A stretch of 64,000 nt of DNA from Bacteroidales bacterium (lineage in GTDB: Bacteria; Bacteroidota; Bacteroidia; Bacteroidales; F082). Position numbers and translations under genes: made by a program. The stretch lies in NCBI GenBank assembly GCA_024400295.1, contig JAKSNA010000006.1, positions 39,925 to 103,924 of the forward strand. The letters run 5' to 3'. A model generated the notes under the pieces. That model was not told where the DNA came from. It made no database searches and was given only the letters and a program-made list of their open reading frames with translations. This document shows, in pieces, positions 18,188 to 26,986 of this stretch; position 1 is the first letter of the stretch, and every line of letters starts with the position of its first letter.

Positions 18188-19819
18188 TTACATTCTGAAG
18201 ACTCCGAACTGTTGCGGCGGGAACTTCTGGTTGAGTGACGCCGCGATGCCCAGTGCCAAGATTTTTCTCGTATCGACGGGGTCGATGATGCCGTCGTCCC
18301 AGAGGCGTGCGGTGCTGTAGAACGCCGAGCCTTCGTAGTCGTATTTCGCGAGGATCTCCTTCTTCAGCTTAATGATTTCGTCTTGTGGCACCGGCATCCC
18401 CTTGAATTTATACTGGTCTTCCTTCACCGTCGCGAGGACGTTGGCGGCCTGTTCACCGCCCATGACGGAGATCTTCGCGTTAGGCCACGAGAAGAGCAGC
18501 CTCGGGCTGTAGGCGCGTCCCGCCATGCCGTAGTTGCCGGCGCCGAACGAGCCGCCGAAGATCACGGTGAACTTCGGCACGTTGGCGTTGCTCACCGCGT
18601 GGACCATCTTCGCACCGTCTTTCGCGATGCCGCCGCGCTCGTATTCCTTCCCGACCATGAAGCCGGTGATGTTCTGCAAGAACACAAGCGGAATGTTGCG
18701 CTGGCAGCAAAGCTCGATGAAATGTGTAGCCTTAAGTGCTGATTCTGAATATAATACGCCGAAGTTGGCGAGTATCCCGACAGGAAACCCCATGAGATGC
18801 GCAAAGCCGCACACTATCGTCGTGGCGTATCTCTCCTTAAACTCCTGGAAGCGGCTTCCATCGACGATGCGCATTATCACCTCGCGCGGGTCAACGATCT
18901 TGCGGAGGTCAACGGGTGCGATGCCGTACAGCTCGGCGGGGTCATAGAGCGGTTCTTCGACGGGAAGCATGTCGAGGATCTGTTTCTTCGGTTTCTCCAA
19001 GGTCTTGAAGATGTTACGGCATATCTGCATGGCGTGGCTGTCGTTTTCGGCGAGATGGTCGGCGACACCCGACACGGCGGTATGCATCTCTGCACCACCG
19101 AGTTCTTCGGCTGTGACGACCTCGCCGGTGGCGGCTTTCACTAACGGAGGGCCGCCGAGATATATAGTGCCTTGCCTGCGCACTATTATCGTCTCGTCGC
19201 TCATCGCCGGCACGTAGGCACCGCCTGCCGTACACATCCCCATCACGATGGCGATCTGCGGGATGCCCATCGCCGACATGCGTGCCTGGTTGTAGAAGAA
19301 CCGTCCGAAATGCTCCTTGTCGGGAAAGACGGTGTCCTGTTCCGGCAGGAACGCGCCGCCGCTGTCAACCATATACACGCACGGCAGATGGTTCTCCATC
19401 GCAATCTCCTGTGCGCGAAGGTGTTTCTTCACGGTGTATTGCATGTAGGTGCCGCCTTTCACGGTGGCGTCGTTGGCCACGATGATCGCCTCACGCCCCT
19501 CTATGGTGCCAATTCCGGTGATGATGCCCGCCGACGGAAAGTCGTTGTTGTACGTGTCGTACGCCGCCATCGGCGAAAGCTCCAGAAACGGCGTGTTCTT
19601 GTCAACCAAAAGGTCGATGCGCTCACGTGCCAGGAGCTTGTTGCGTTTCTTGTGTTTCTCGATGGCAGCGGCACCACCGCCCTGCATACTCGAGTCGAGT
19701 GCGTCGCGGTAACGCACCATCAAATCAGTGAATGCCTTCTTATTTTCTTGATATTCAGCACCGTGAATATCAATATGAGTCTTAAGTGTCTGCAATTCTC
19801 GTATATTTATTTCTGGCAA
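18188..19819 (-). CDS. liuB: Methylcrotonyl-CoA-type carboxylase, carboxyltransferase (beta) subunit
   Basis: 543 aa, full length. Transfers CO2 from carboxybiotin to an acyl-CoA. Seen: [73 protein letters not shown], and [19 protein letters not shown] with [18 protein letters not shown]. The last block is nearly the wording of methylcrotonyl-CoA carboxylase beta and differs from propionyl-CoA carboxylases. The matching biotin subunit is not beside it; the best candidate is 22 kb away at 42229-44226. First gene of a two-gene operon with the hydratase. Confidence 0.9.
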   Translation of the reverse strand: MPEINIRELQTLKTHIDIHGAEYQENKKAFTDLMVRYRDALDSSMQGGGAAAIEKHKKRNKLLARERIDLLVDKNTPFLELSPMAAYDTYNNDFPSAGIITGIGTIEGREAIIVANDATVKGGTYMQYTVKKHLRAQEIAMENHLPCVYMVDSGGAFLPEQDTVFPDKEHFGRFFYNQARMSAMGIPQIAIVMGMCTAGGAYVPAMSDETIIVRRQGTIYLGGPPLVKAATGEVVTAEELGGAEMHTAVSGVADHLAENDSHAMQICRNIFKTLEKPKKQILDMLPVEEPLYDPAELYGIAPVDLRKIVDPREVIMRIVDGSRFQEFKERYATTIVCGFAHLMGFPVGILANFGVLYSESALKATHFIELCCQRNIPLVFLQNITGFMVGKEYERGGIAKDGAKMVHAVSNANVPKFTVIFGGSFGAGNYGMAGRAYSPRLLFSWPNAKISVMGGEQAANVLATVKEDQYKFKGMPVPQDEIIKLKKEILAKYDYEGSAFYSTARLWDDGIIDPVDTRKILALGIAASLNQKFPPQQFGVFRM

Positions 19820-19882
19820 AATTAATTAAAAATTCTTTTGGTAATGCAATAATTTATATTTTTGCACTCTATTTTGAAAGCA

Positions 19883-20704
19883 ATGGGTAAAATCAATCGT
19901 TTTCTGTCGAAACTGTTCCTGAACGAGCTGTTCATCATGATAATCGTCATACTGAACGGGATAGTCATCTTCATGCAATGCTATTACACTTCTCAGGATA
20001 TTTCATTCCAACGTCTCGCGCATCTTGACAGCTTTTTCACGATTTTGTTTGTCATTGAGGCTTTTGTAAAGATTAAATCATTGACATTCAGGGAATATTG
20101 GATCGACAAATGGAACAGATGTGATTTTGTCATAACAGTGATTACGGCATTATCGCTGATACAATATATTTTCCCGAACCAATTCACGGAGACTATCGGG
20201 GTGATAAGCGCCATCAGAACCTTGCGAGTGTTGAAACTCATCAGGCTGATGAGATTCATACCGAATCTGTCATCGGTCGTCAGCAGCCTGAGGCTTGCGG
20301 TCAAGACATCGTGGGTCATCATTTTCGCGTTTATAATCATAATATTCATCATTTCGATAGTGACATGCACTATTTTCAGAAACATCGCGCCTGAATATTT
20401 CGCGAATCCGTTTGATTCGATGTACAACACGTTCAGGATTTTCACTGTCGAAGGCTGGTATGAAATCCCCAACGCCATCACGGGCGGAGAGTCGTCTGCC
20501 GTCGCCATGACTTTGGTGAGGCTGTATTTCTCGGTGATATTGTTCTTCGGCGGGATAATCGGGATGGGACTCATCACCTCAATCCTTGTCGATGCGATGG
20601 CAGCCGACAACAACGACGAGGTGCTGCGGCAGATAAACAGCCTGAAAGATGAAATTGAGAAACTGAGCAGAAAACTCGACGAAAAGACGGAGAAAGATGA
20701 ATAA
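19883..20704 (+). CDS. Single-domain voltage-gated cation channel, copy 1
   Basis: 273 aa inner-membrane protein with six hydrophobic segments in the order of a NaChBac/NavAb-type subunit. The S4 voltage sensor shows regularly spaced charges (RTLRVLKLIRLMRF, about 105-120). The pore region reads FTVEGWYEIP with Glu190 in the filter, which is unlike the bacterial TLESW filter and more like the (T/M)EGW filter of animal calcium-channel repeats. S6 is followed by a charged heptad-like tail (EVLRQINSLKDEIEKLSRKLDEK), as in the tetramerising coiled coil of NaChBac. I use the ATG at 19883; a TTG at 19862 overlaps the promoter box TATTTTTG at 19857-19864. Overlaps the next, paralogous gene by 8 bases. 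Confidence 0.88.
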   Translation: MGKINRFLSKLFLNELFIMIIVILNGIVIFMQCYYTSQDISFQRLAHLDSFFTILFVIEAFVKIKSLTFREYWIDKWNRCDFVITVITALSLIQYIFPNQFTETIGVISAIRTLRVLKLIRLMRFIPNLSSVVSSLRLAVKTSWVIIFAFIIIIFIISIVTCTIFRNIAPEYFANPFDSMYNTFRIFTVEGWYEIPNAITGGESSAVAMTLVRLYFSVILFFGGIIGMGLITSILVDAMAADNNDEVLRQINSLKDEIEKLSRKLDEKTEKDE

Positions 20705-21497
20705 GTTATGGCGTGCGCTGTCGAGATTGTTCCTGAATGACATTTTCATTCTGATAATCGTCATTCTAAACTGCATCGTCATCTTCCTTCAGTGCTACGG
20801 CGATCAGTTCAGGTATCTGTCATATTGGGATAATTTCTTCACGATTCTTTTCATGATTGAGGCTACGATAAAGATAAGCTCGTCGGGTTTCAGAGAATAT
20901 TGGAAAGACAGGTGGAACCGGTGCGACTATATCATAACGGTCGTGTCGGCGTTGTCGTTGGGGCAGTTTTTCTACAACAACACCTTCACCGAAGCCATCG
21001 GTTTCATTACTGTCTTGAGGTCGTTGCGTGCGCTGAAGCTCATCAGGATACTGAAGTTCATCCCGAATCTGTCATCTTTCGTGAAGAGCATTCAGCTGGC
21101 GGTGAAGACGACTTCCATCATCATGCTGGCGTTTTTCATCCTGATCTTCATCGTGTCGATAATAACATGCACGCTTTTCAGGAATGTGGCACCCGAGTAT
21201 TTCGCCAATCCGCTCGACTCTCTTTATAACACATTCAGGATTTTCACCGTCGAAGGCTGGTATGAGATCCCTGACACCATCGTCGCGGGCTCGGCGGGAA
21301 TGGTCGGGAAATTGTTAGTGCGGCTGTACTTCTCCGCGATATTGTTCTTCGGCGGCATCATCGGCATGGGACTCATCACGTCGCTGCTCGTCGATGCGAT
21401 GGCATCCGACAACAACGACGAAGTCTTGAAAAAGATGAAGTCGCTCGAAGAGAAGCTCGACGAGCTGAACAGGAAATTAGACGGAAAAGAGAAGTGA
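20697..21497 (+). CDS. Single-domain voltage-gated cation channel, copy 2
   Basis: 266 aa paralogue of the preceding gene along its whole length: same LFLND(E)xF start, same ENWKDRWNRCD-type S2-S3 loop, S4 RSLRALKLIRILKF, pore FTVEGWYEIP (Glu186) and C-terminal coiled-coil tail (EVLKKMKSLEEKLDELNRK). The ATG lies inside the end of copy 1, so translation is coupled and both subunits should be made in similar amounts, which would suit mixed tetramers. That is inference; each could also form its own channel. Sodium or calcium selectivity cannot be settled by eye. Confidence 0.88.
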   Translation: MNKLWRALSRLFLNDIFILIIVILNCIVIFLQCYGDQFRYLSYWDNFFTILFMIEATIKISSSGFREYWKDRWNRCDYIITVVSALSLGQFFYNNTFTEAIGFITVLRSLRALKLIRILKFIPNLSSFVKSIQLAVKTTSIIMLAFFILIFIVSIITCTLFRNVAPEYFANPLDSLYNTFRIFTVEGWYEIPDTIVAGSAGMVGKLLVRLYFSAILFFGGIIGMGLITSLLVDAMASDNNDEVLKKMKSLEEKLDELNRKLDGKEK

Positions 21498-21500
21498 GGT

Positions 21501-22571
21501 TCACAGTGCATTCACGATAAGCACGTGCCACTCACCAGTGTCAGTGCGCTGTATGAATCCTTTCTTAGTCATCAATGCAAGTTGCTTTTTGACTGCCGAA
21601 ACGTTGATATTCAATTCATCACTTAAAGTTTCCAATGTAATGTTCGGGTGTATCTGAAGCAGACGCAGCAACTTACTGCTGCTCTCGCTGCGGAAAGTGA
21701 TACGTTGTCCGTCGTACCACCACACGTCGGCGGATGTCTCTTCTACAAAAGCGATATCCGAGGATATTTCCTCAATCACCAGTTTCTCGAAATAATTAAG
21801 AAATTTTGATATGTCTTGCAATGAAGCTTTTGCGCCGAGGGACGGAGACGCGCCGACCATGCTGTCCGTCTGATGCAAAGCCTCAATATATTCATCTTTA
21901 TTACGGCTGCGGACGACGATCATCGGATAGCCGTGCCGGGCGAGAATATAATTCACCATCAGGCGGGCGATGCGTCCGTTGCCGTCTTCAAAGGGATGGA
22001 TGCGGATATAACGGTAGTGAAACAGGGCCGCCAGCTGCGCGGGTGTGTATTCGCCGGATTGTTCCGCCTCGTTGTACCAATCGACGAGGTCGGTCATCAG
22101 CGCGGGCGTTTCTTCCGGCGAAGCATATTCGAAACGGTCGCCGTAGCGGGTAATCACGGAATTCGGTCTTGTTTTGTAGCATCCGGCGTGGATTATATAA
22201 CTTGTCTGCACGCCGCCCGGCAGGTTACGGTAAACCGTATAATCCTCACGCAGCAAGGTCTTGTGCAACTGTCGTATGAAATTCTGTGTGAGCGGAATTT
22301 TCCCCATTGCCTCTGCGGTCATCATCTTCATTCCAACATCGCTGGCTTTCATGTCGTTGAAATCTTTCAGGTCGCCCTCACCGCTGACTTTGCCGAACAA
22401 CAGCAGAATCTCAGTCTGACCGTATGTCAGCGTGTTGCCTTCGATATGGTTGCTGTTATAGTTGTATTCCACAGTAAATCTGCGGTTTAGCAGTTGTTGT
22501 TTGCGTTCCGGAATCGGTTGAAGTTTCTCCCATTGGACAAATATTTGCTCCGCTGTCAGTTTTTGTGCCAT
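21501..22571 (-). CDS. Fic family protein with N-terminal inhibitory motif and C-terminal winged helix
   Basis: 356 aa. Fic enzymes usually move AMP from ATP onto a hydroxyl of a target protein. The core HPFEDGNGR begins at His192. An inhibitory motif of the (S/T)xxxE(G/N) kind, SNHIEGN, is at residues 40-46, so this is the self-inhibited class II type. The C-terminal 70 residues (RLLQIHPNITLETLSDELNINVSAVKKQLALMTKKGFIQ) form a winged helix typical of the Bacteroidetes Fic/DUF4172-like regulators that may control their own gene. Upstream is a 72-bp element with inverted ends. Confidence 0.93.
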   Translation of the reverse strand: MAQKLTAEQIFVQWEKLQPIPERKQQLLNRRFTVEYNYNSNHIEGNTLTYGQTEILLLFGKVSGEGDLKDFNDMKASDVGMKMMTAEAMGKIPLTQNFIRQLHKTLLREDYTVYRNLPGGVQTSYIIHAGCYKTRPNSVITRYGDRFEYASPEETPALMTDLVDWYNEAEQSGEYTPAQLAALFHYRYIRIHPFEDGNGRIARLMVNYILARHGYPMIVVRSRNKDEYIEALHQTDSMVGASPSLGAKASLQDISKFLNYFEKLVIEEISSDIAFVEETSADVWWYDGQRITFRSESSSKLLRLLQIHPNITLETLSDELNINVSAVKKQLALMTKKGFIQRTDTGEWHVLIVNAL

Positions 22572-22602
22572 ATTGATTTTTACTGATTATGGTAGCCACA
22601 AG

Positions 22603-22686
22603 CCACCTTTTTCGGCGGCAAAATTACAAATTATTTTGAAAATAACATCACAATTTTGAAATTTCCGCTGAAAAAGGTGGTAAAAT
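22603..22686. repeat. Inverted-repeat promoter element upstream of fic (72 bp shared with 25621-25692)
   Basis: A 16-base inverted repeat, CCACCTTTTTCGGCGG (22603-22618) and CCGCTGAAAAAGGTGG (22665-22680), with one mismatch, encloses a minus-strand -7 box TAATTTTG. The segment 22615-22686 is repeated with one base change at 25621-25692. It could be an operator for the Fic winged helix, or a mobile promoter-bearing element. Confidence 0.75.
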
Positions 22687-22760
22687 ATAAAAGTAAAAAA
22701 TCCCAAGCGGTTCCTCGCCACTCAGGATTTTTACGAGTTTAATATACTCTAATGTTGATT

Positions 22761-23405
22761 TTATTCTTCAGCACTGCATTCTTTCAGCAATGCTGTTGAC
22801 TGATTTTCAGGATGTTGCTGTGTTTTCGCCTTAGAGCTGTATAAAAGCATTCTGCTGCATTGACCATCGTAAACCGTTACAGTTCCTGACCAAGAATAAA
22901 GGAGATTCTCTGCGGTAAAACTGTATGTACCCACTTCAATGTCATTGTATGTGGCACAACCCGATGCGCCACAATATGATGGGGCTGAATAGTAATATCC
23001 TGTTATCTTTTTGTCTATGCCTCTTAATGTGACTGTAATATTATATACCGTGCTTTCATCTGTCCAGAACATAACATCACCAATTGCCTTAACATTTATT
23101 GATGCGCTTGAATTGTCCGACTTTTTCTCTTTTTTCGAATACGCCGTCAATGTTACATTCTTGTATCCAGCAGATGAATAAACGTGCGAAGGATTGCTCT
23201 CTGAAGAGGTATATCCGTCGCCAAAATTCCATTCGTAGGTTTTCGCATCAGTCGAAGTGTTGGTAAAGCTGACTGATTCGCCGACTTTTGGGTTGGTGTT
23301 CGATACTGAGAAACTTGCCGAAGGCTGTTTTATACACGATGTTAGCAAAACGACACCGAATAACAGCGTGACACTTAATGATTTCAAAATTTGTAATTTC
23401 TTCAT
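22761..23405 (-). CDS. PKD-domain lipoprotein
   Basis: 214 aa. Lipobox LLTSC near residue 24 predicts a lipoprotein. A single PKD fold follows (about 30-105: SFSVSNTNPKVGESVSFTNTS, then YEWNFGDGYTSSESNPSHVY and YKNVTLTAYS), with the WNFGDG core motif. The C-terminal part (about 110-185) is a cysteine-containing region with no match I know. Last gene of a three-gene minus-strand set with the beta-barrel and PD40 genes (gaps 38 and 46 bases). PKD domains often mediate protein or glycan contacts at the surface; role here unknown. Confidence 0.85.
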   Translation of the reverse strand: MKKLQILKSLSVTLLFGVVLLTSCIKQPSASFSVSNTNPKVGESVSFTNTSTDAKTYEWNFGDGYTSSESNPSHVYSSAGYKNVTLTAYSKKEKKSDNSSASINVKAIGDVMFWTDESTVYNITVTLRGIDKKITGYYYSAPSYCGASGCATYNDIEVGTYSFTAENLLYSWSGTVTVYDGQCSRMLLYSSKAKTQQHPENQSTALLKECSAEE

Positions 23406-23443
23406 GATACTATATTTTTATAGGTTATACAACTTCATTTCTT

Positions 23444-24007
23444 TTAAAATTCAAAGCCAAGTTTCAACATGAAACCACCAACATTTTCTCTTCCTGTTTC
23501 ATGATAACCGTAATAATAGTGTGTAACTTTAGCATTCTGAAATTCACAACCGACACTAAAGTTCATTGCAAAACTGTCTGTGAATCCAAAACGAACACCA
23601 ACTGCCGGTTCAAACATAAAACCGCCGGCACTATGAATGCTATAACCGACTTTTGTTCCAAAAAATGGCGTTATATCGCTTTTTAAGAAGTTGACACGGA
23701 AATCGCCATAAACAGGCACAAAAACTTGTCCATCAATGAATTTAGCACCCGTACCACCGCCAACGAAAACGTGCTTGTTAATTTGGCAGCCATGGCTTGT
23801 CATAACAGAACCATGTCCCCAGCTACCAAATGTATAGCCTCCTTCAACGAAACCCTTGTATGTGGGTCCGTTCGTGCTATAATTGTTGCGATTGTTTGAC
23901 GAAGTTGAACGATTTCCATTGTTGGTACCTGTGTTTGAAAATTGTGCAAAAGCCGAGTTGCTTACAATAAGAGCAACTACCGCAAATAATACTTTTAACG
24001 CTTTCAT
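23444..24007 (-). CDS. Small outer-membrane beta-barrel protein
   Basis: 187 aa. Signal peptide (1-21, SNSAFAQ), an Asn/Ser/Thr-rich linker (about 22-48), then alternating strands (FVEGGYTFGSWGHG, VFVGGGTGAKFI, VPVYGDFRVNFL, PFFGTKVGYSIH, FMFEPAVGVRFGF, FAMNFSVGCEFQ) ending in MLKLGFEF, a C-terminal Phe as expected of an outer-membrane barrel of about eight strands. No specific function recognised. Middle gene of the minus-strand set 25049-22761. Confidence 0.8.
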   Translation of the reverse strand: MKALKVLFAVVALIVSNSAFAQFSNTGTNNGNRSTSSNNRNNYSTNGPTYKGFVEGGYTFGSWGHGSVMTSHGCQINKHVFVGGGTGAKFIDGQVFVPVYGDFRVNFLKSDITPFFGTKVGYSIHSAGGFMFEPAVGVRFGFTDSFAMNFSVGCEFQNAKVTHYYYGYHETGRENVGGFMLKLGFEF

Positions 24008-24053
24008 AGTTTGATTGTTAATTTGTAATGATTTTATTAATAATTATGCATGT

Positions 24054-25049
24054 TCATTTAAGTATGAAATTCATTTTCCAGACATTGGCTGTTCCATTTG
24101 AACTCCCTCTTTGTGAGATGAAATATATCGATTCTCCGTCATGACTCCACACCGGACTAATGTCATCAGCTGCGTGATATGTCAACTGAGTAAATTCAGT
24201 TCCATCAACTTTGCAGACGTAAATGTCTGTATTCTGATAAAGGAAACTGCCTCCATCTATTACACTGCTGCCGACAAATAAAATCCACTGTCCGTCTGGT
24301 GACACCGTTGGTGTTGTGAAACTGTGTTTTGTGTCTGAAACTATACACTCTTCACTTCCGGTCTTATAGTTGATTTTCCATATTTCATTGTTGTTATCTG
24401 CTGATGAACGAATGCAAAATACCGCATCTTCATCAGATGCCGGACACGGATTCATCCCTCTTGTGATATTTGACAAGAAATTGTCTTTTATGTTGTATTC
24501 CCATATACTTGTTCCTTGGGACTCAAGACGTGTGAAAAAGATATTTCCGTTTAAGGGAGAATATATTGGAGAATAATCCTGATCGTTGGATGTGATTTGA
24601 CGGCAAACATAGCCTTTGTCAGAACTTGTCACAAAAATTTTGTTTGAATCACCGGACATTTCAGAGAAACAAATGTTCTGTCCATCAGGTGAATACGAAA
24701 AATCCATAATATTTTGACGATTTGTTCTTTGTGTAGCTCCTCCCATCCTTTCAACATCTTTAATAAAAATATTGGTGGTATTATTTCTGAATGACAGAAA
24801 TGCGATTTTCTGCCCGTCTTTCGACACATCAAGAATGCGATTGGTGTACCAAGAAAAATTACCAGTTACTTTTGAAGGTTGCGCACTTCTCCTTACTTCC
24901 GGCATACACACATAATCATTGTCCGTAGTGACCTTTGTGAAGATAATTCCAGATTCTTGAGGTACTGATACGACTGAATAGTCAACTTGTTGTGCATTAA
25001 TGGCATGGCTTGCCAATGCTAAAAACAATACAAATACAAACTTTTTCAT
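24054..25049 (-). CDS. TolB-like PD40 beta-propeller protein, exported
   Basis: 331 aa with signal peptide (1-19, SHAINAQ). Repeated WD40-like PD40 blades: IMDFSYSPDGQNICFSEMSG, YSPIYSPLNGNIFFTRLES, TTPTVSPDGQWILFVGSS, ISPVWSHDGESIYFISQRG. The fold matches the TolB propeller, which in other proteins binds protein partners in the periplasm; no Tol-Pal genes are nearby. First gene of a three-gene operon with a small barrel and a PKD lipoprotein, which suggests an envelope complex. A -7 box and an inverted repeat lie upstream (25067-25098). Confidence 0.85.
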   Translation of the reverse strand: MKKFVFVLFLALASHAINAQQVDYSVVSVPQESGIIFTKVTTDNDYVCMPEVRRSAQPSKVTGNFSWYTNRILDVSKDGQKIAFLSFRNNTTNIFIKDVERMGGATQRTNRQNIMDFSYSPDGQNICFSEMSGDSNKIFVTSSDKGYVCRQITSNDQDYSPIYSPLNGNIFFTRLESQGTSIWEYNIKDNFLSNITRGMNPCPASDEDAVFCIRSSADNNNEIWKINYKTGSEECIVSDTKHSFTTPTVSPDGQWILFVGSSVIDGGSFLYQNTDIYVCKVDGTEFTQLTYHAADDISPVWSHDGESIYFISQRGSSNGTANVWKMNFILK

Positions 25050-25066
25050 CTATAAACCAAATTTTT

Positions 25067-25098
25067 GTCGCAAAAATACTACATATTATAACTGCGAC
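25067..25098 (-). promoter_or_regulatory. Promoter and possible operator of the PD40 operon
   Basis: Minus-strand -7 box TATTTTTG (25078-25071) overlapped by an inverted repeat GTCGCA (25067-25072) / TGCGAC (25093-25098). A regulator bound to the repeat would block the promoter; this is inference. Confidence 0.4.
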
Positions 25099-25153
25099 TT
25101 TTGATTTAATGTAGCATGTTTGTGACATGTAACAATATTGTTACACTTGATAA

Positions 25154-25378
25154 CTATTCACTTCTTGTCTCTTCAGTAAGGTTGTCTGAATAGATTTTGA
25201 AAAAATCAAATTTTAGGATTGATGAAAGACGATATAAAACATTTGTATCGATAGATACCGAGTCGAAGATTCTGTAAATATTGGTCCTGTGGCAACCCAA
25301 TTTTTTTGCCATCCAGGTTACAGTAACCTTTCTTTCTTTTGCTTTTTGTCTTATTATTTCCCCAATGAATATTGCCAT
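25154..25378 (-). CDS. Small helix-turn-helix DNA-binding protein
   Basis: 74 aa. One predicted HTH: VTVTWMAKKLGCHRTNIYRIFDSVSIDTNVLYRLSSIL, where WMAKKLGCHRTNIYRIF is the turn and recognition helix. Of the short XRE-like type frequent in Bacteroidetes accessory regions; target unknown. Its start lies about 35 bases from the edge of the folded element at 25415-25535, which would form its 5' leader if transcription starts further upstream. Could regulate that element or neighbouring genes. Confidence 0.72.
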   Translation of the reverse strand: MAIFIGEIIRQKAKERKVTVTWMAKKLGCHRTNIYRIFDSVSIDTNVLYRLSSILKFDFFKIYSDNLTEETRSE

Positions 25379-25414
25379 GTTTTTTCTGTTGGCAATAAAA
25401 AAGCCGTAAACCTT

Positions 25415-25535
25415 TGTCTATCATTGAGGTTCTCGACTACCTGTAATACAAACAAGAAAGCTTACGGCAAAATCCGCAAGCATTTCCCCTTTCTTGTGTA
25501 TTACATGTTGAATTGTCGAGATTCCAATGATACTC
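25415..25535. ncRNA. Structured element, copy A (homologous to 31793-31905)
   Basis: Long imperfect hairpin. Stem 1: 25419-25426 with 25525-25532 (TATCATTG/CAATGATA). Stem 2: 25431-25437 with 25515-25521 (TCTCGAC/GTCGAGA). Stem 3: 25442-25449 with 25498-25505 (TGTAATAC/GTATTACA), continued by ACAAGAAAG/CTTTCTTGT (25452-25460 / 25489-25497) and a small apical hairpin. Copy B keeps every one of the first three stems with different bases but keeps the internal-loop sequences. In both copies the next gene lies on the same side (minus strand here). Whether it is a free RNA, a leader, or a DNA hairpin is unknown. Confidence 0.65.
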
Positions 25536-25620
25536 CAAAAAGTGAAATGGCTTGATTATGTCTAAAATTTTTTAATTATCCTTTTATACTTTTTATTTAT
25601 ATGCTTATTTGAATTTTAAC

Positions 25621-25692
25621 GCGGCAAAATTACAAATTATTTTGAAAATAACATCACAATTTTGAAAATTCCGCTGAAAAAGGTGGTAAAAT
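25621..25692. repeat. 72-bp repeat, second copy of the fic upstream element
   Basis: Same 72 bases as 22615-22686 with one mismatch. It carries the minus-strand TAATTTTG box and could drive leftward transcription through the structured element and the HTH gene. Only the right inverted arm (CCGCTGAAAAAGGTGG) is kept. Confidence 0.85.
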
Positions 25693-25712
25693 GTCACCTT
25701 TTGAGGTGGCGT

Positions 25713-26882
25713 TTATTTTGAAACCTCAATTTTGAAACCGCTCCAGTCCTTGCTGTTGTTGAGCAGGTTGGCGTAATGGCAGATGTTGTCATCGTTTATC
25801 TCCTCGCCGTTCACCGACTTGATGATGTCACCGAACTCAAACGTGTTCCTCTCATCGACAATGCGCGTGATAATCATCAGGCCGTCTTCCGAAGCCTGAA
25901 GTTTGTACGGGCCGGTCTCCTGAAAATCAAAGTGCTGGACTTCGCGAGGCTTGTAATAAATCACACCAGGATTACTATCGTCATAGAACCAGTCGAACTG
26001 GGAGATGAACCGCAGCCCGACGTTGTTGTATTTGTGTTCGGAGGTGTAAAGCACCGGCGCGACAAATTCATTTTCACCGAGTTTTATTGTCTCTTCCCGC
26101 CTGACATAATATTCGCCTGAGTTTATCACGCCGTCTACCGTGTGGCCGATTGTCCCCTCATAAACGATGTCGTCTTCACGCTTCTCAAATCCGTTGTCTT
26201 TTCCATTCAAAATAAAACAAGCACTGCCGTTGCCGGTGTCGAAAATACATTTGCATTCCTTCCCGTTTATGACCGGATAAACGTAGATACATCGCCTTCT
26301 AATTTTGCATCTCATTGATTTATAGCCATCAAGACAAAAAGTAGAGTCGTTGTATCTGTAATATGAGATTTTCTGATTGGAAAAATCAATTGCCACCTTG
26401 TTATGTTCGAAATCGAATGCGAAAAGCATTTTCGCCCCCATCAGCGGATATTCTGCAAGGGGGATGTCGCATGGAGAATCGAAATTCAGACAGATATCAT
26501 ACCTTATGTCGTGATGATGCCAAAGGAATTTTGCATTCACGGTGTCAATCTTCATGTAAACTTTTGACCTTTTGAGTGCTCCTGTCACCTTAATGCGGGA
26601 ATATTCAGGCGTGAGTTCTGATTTCGGATGGCATTCGGCAATCGCGCCATTGAAGCCGGAATCGATGAAGACAGTGTCGCTGCGCCCGTCCATATCAATC
26701 ACAGCGAGCATTCTATTGTTTTTGAGTTCGAAATCAAACGGTCCGTGACCTTGGCCGCTCACACTGCTGACACCTTCTTTTCTTGCAAAATTAAAATATC
26801 TGAAATAAAATTTTGCCGTGCTGCAACTTGTAACCAAAACCGACATTGTTGCAATCGCAATGATAATCAATGATTTCTTCAT
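25713..26882 (-). CDS. Retropepsin-like aspartic protease lipoprotein with PDZ domain
   Basis: 389 aa from the ATG at 26882 (upstream ATG at 26912 gives only a charged extension). Lipobox VLVTSC (Cys19) predicts a lipoprotein. Two aspartyl-protease-like motifs, VFIDSGFNGAIA and CIFDTGNGSACF, mark two pepsin/retropepsin-type half domains; a C-terminal PDZ-like segment follows (about 330-389: GLMIITRIVDERNTFEFGDIIKSVNGEEI). The first motif has DSG rather than DTG, still acceptable for catalysis. This build is common in Bacteroidetes secreted proteins of unknown target. Monocistronic by spacing. Confidence 0.82.
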   Translation of the reverse strand: MKKSLIIIAIATMSVLVTSCSTAKFYFRYFNFARKEGVSSVSGQGHGPFDFELKNNRMLAVIDMDGRSDTVFIDSGFNGAIAECHPKSELTPEYSRIKVTGALKRSKVYMKIDTVNAKFLWHHHDIRYDICLNFDSPCDIPLAEYPLMGAKMLFAFDFEHNKVAIDFSNQKISYYRYNDSTFCLDGYKSMRCKIRRRCIYVYPVINGKECKCIFDTGNGSACFILNGKDNGFEKREDDIVYEGTIGHTVDGVINSGEYYVRREETIKLGENEFVAPVLYTSEHKYNNVGLRFISQFDWFYDDSNPGVIYYKPREVQHFDFQETGPYKLQASEDGLMIITRIVDERNTFEFGDIIKSVNGEEINDDNICHYANLLNNSKDWSGFKIEVSK

Positions 26883-26986
26883 TTTATTGATGTGTTTTTG
26901 TTTGTTAATCATATTACTGTATTATATAACTAATACACCGCAAAAATACAAAAAAAACATACAAATCAAGGAAAAAATGAAAAAAA

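Noticed and set aside
19862..19882. Longer start of channel 1 from TTG
   Set aside because: The TTG is part of the -7 box itself; the ATG at 19883 is better.
25415..25535. Integron attC site or retron msr-msd for the structured element
   Set aside because: No GTTRRRY/RYYYAAC core, no integrase or reverse transcriptase gene nearby.
25397..25555. Small peptide family (NLCLSLRFSTTCNTNKKAYG) shared with 31715-31918
   Set aside because: The two frames look alike as peptides, but the paired compensatory changes and lack of start signals fit a structured nucleic acid better than a protein. Not fully excluded.
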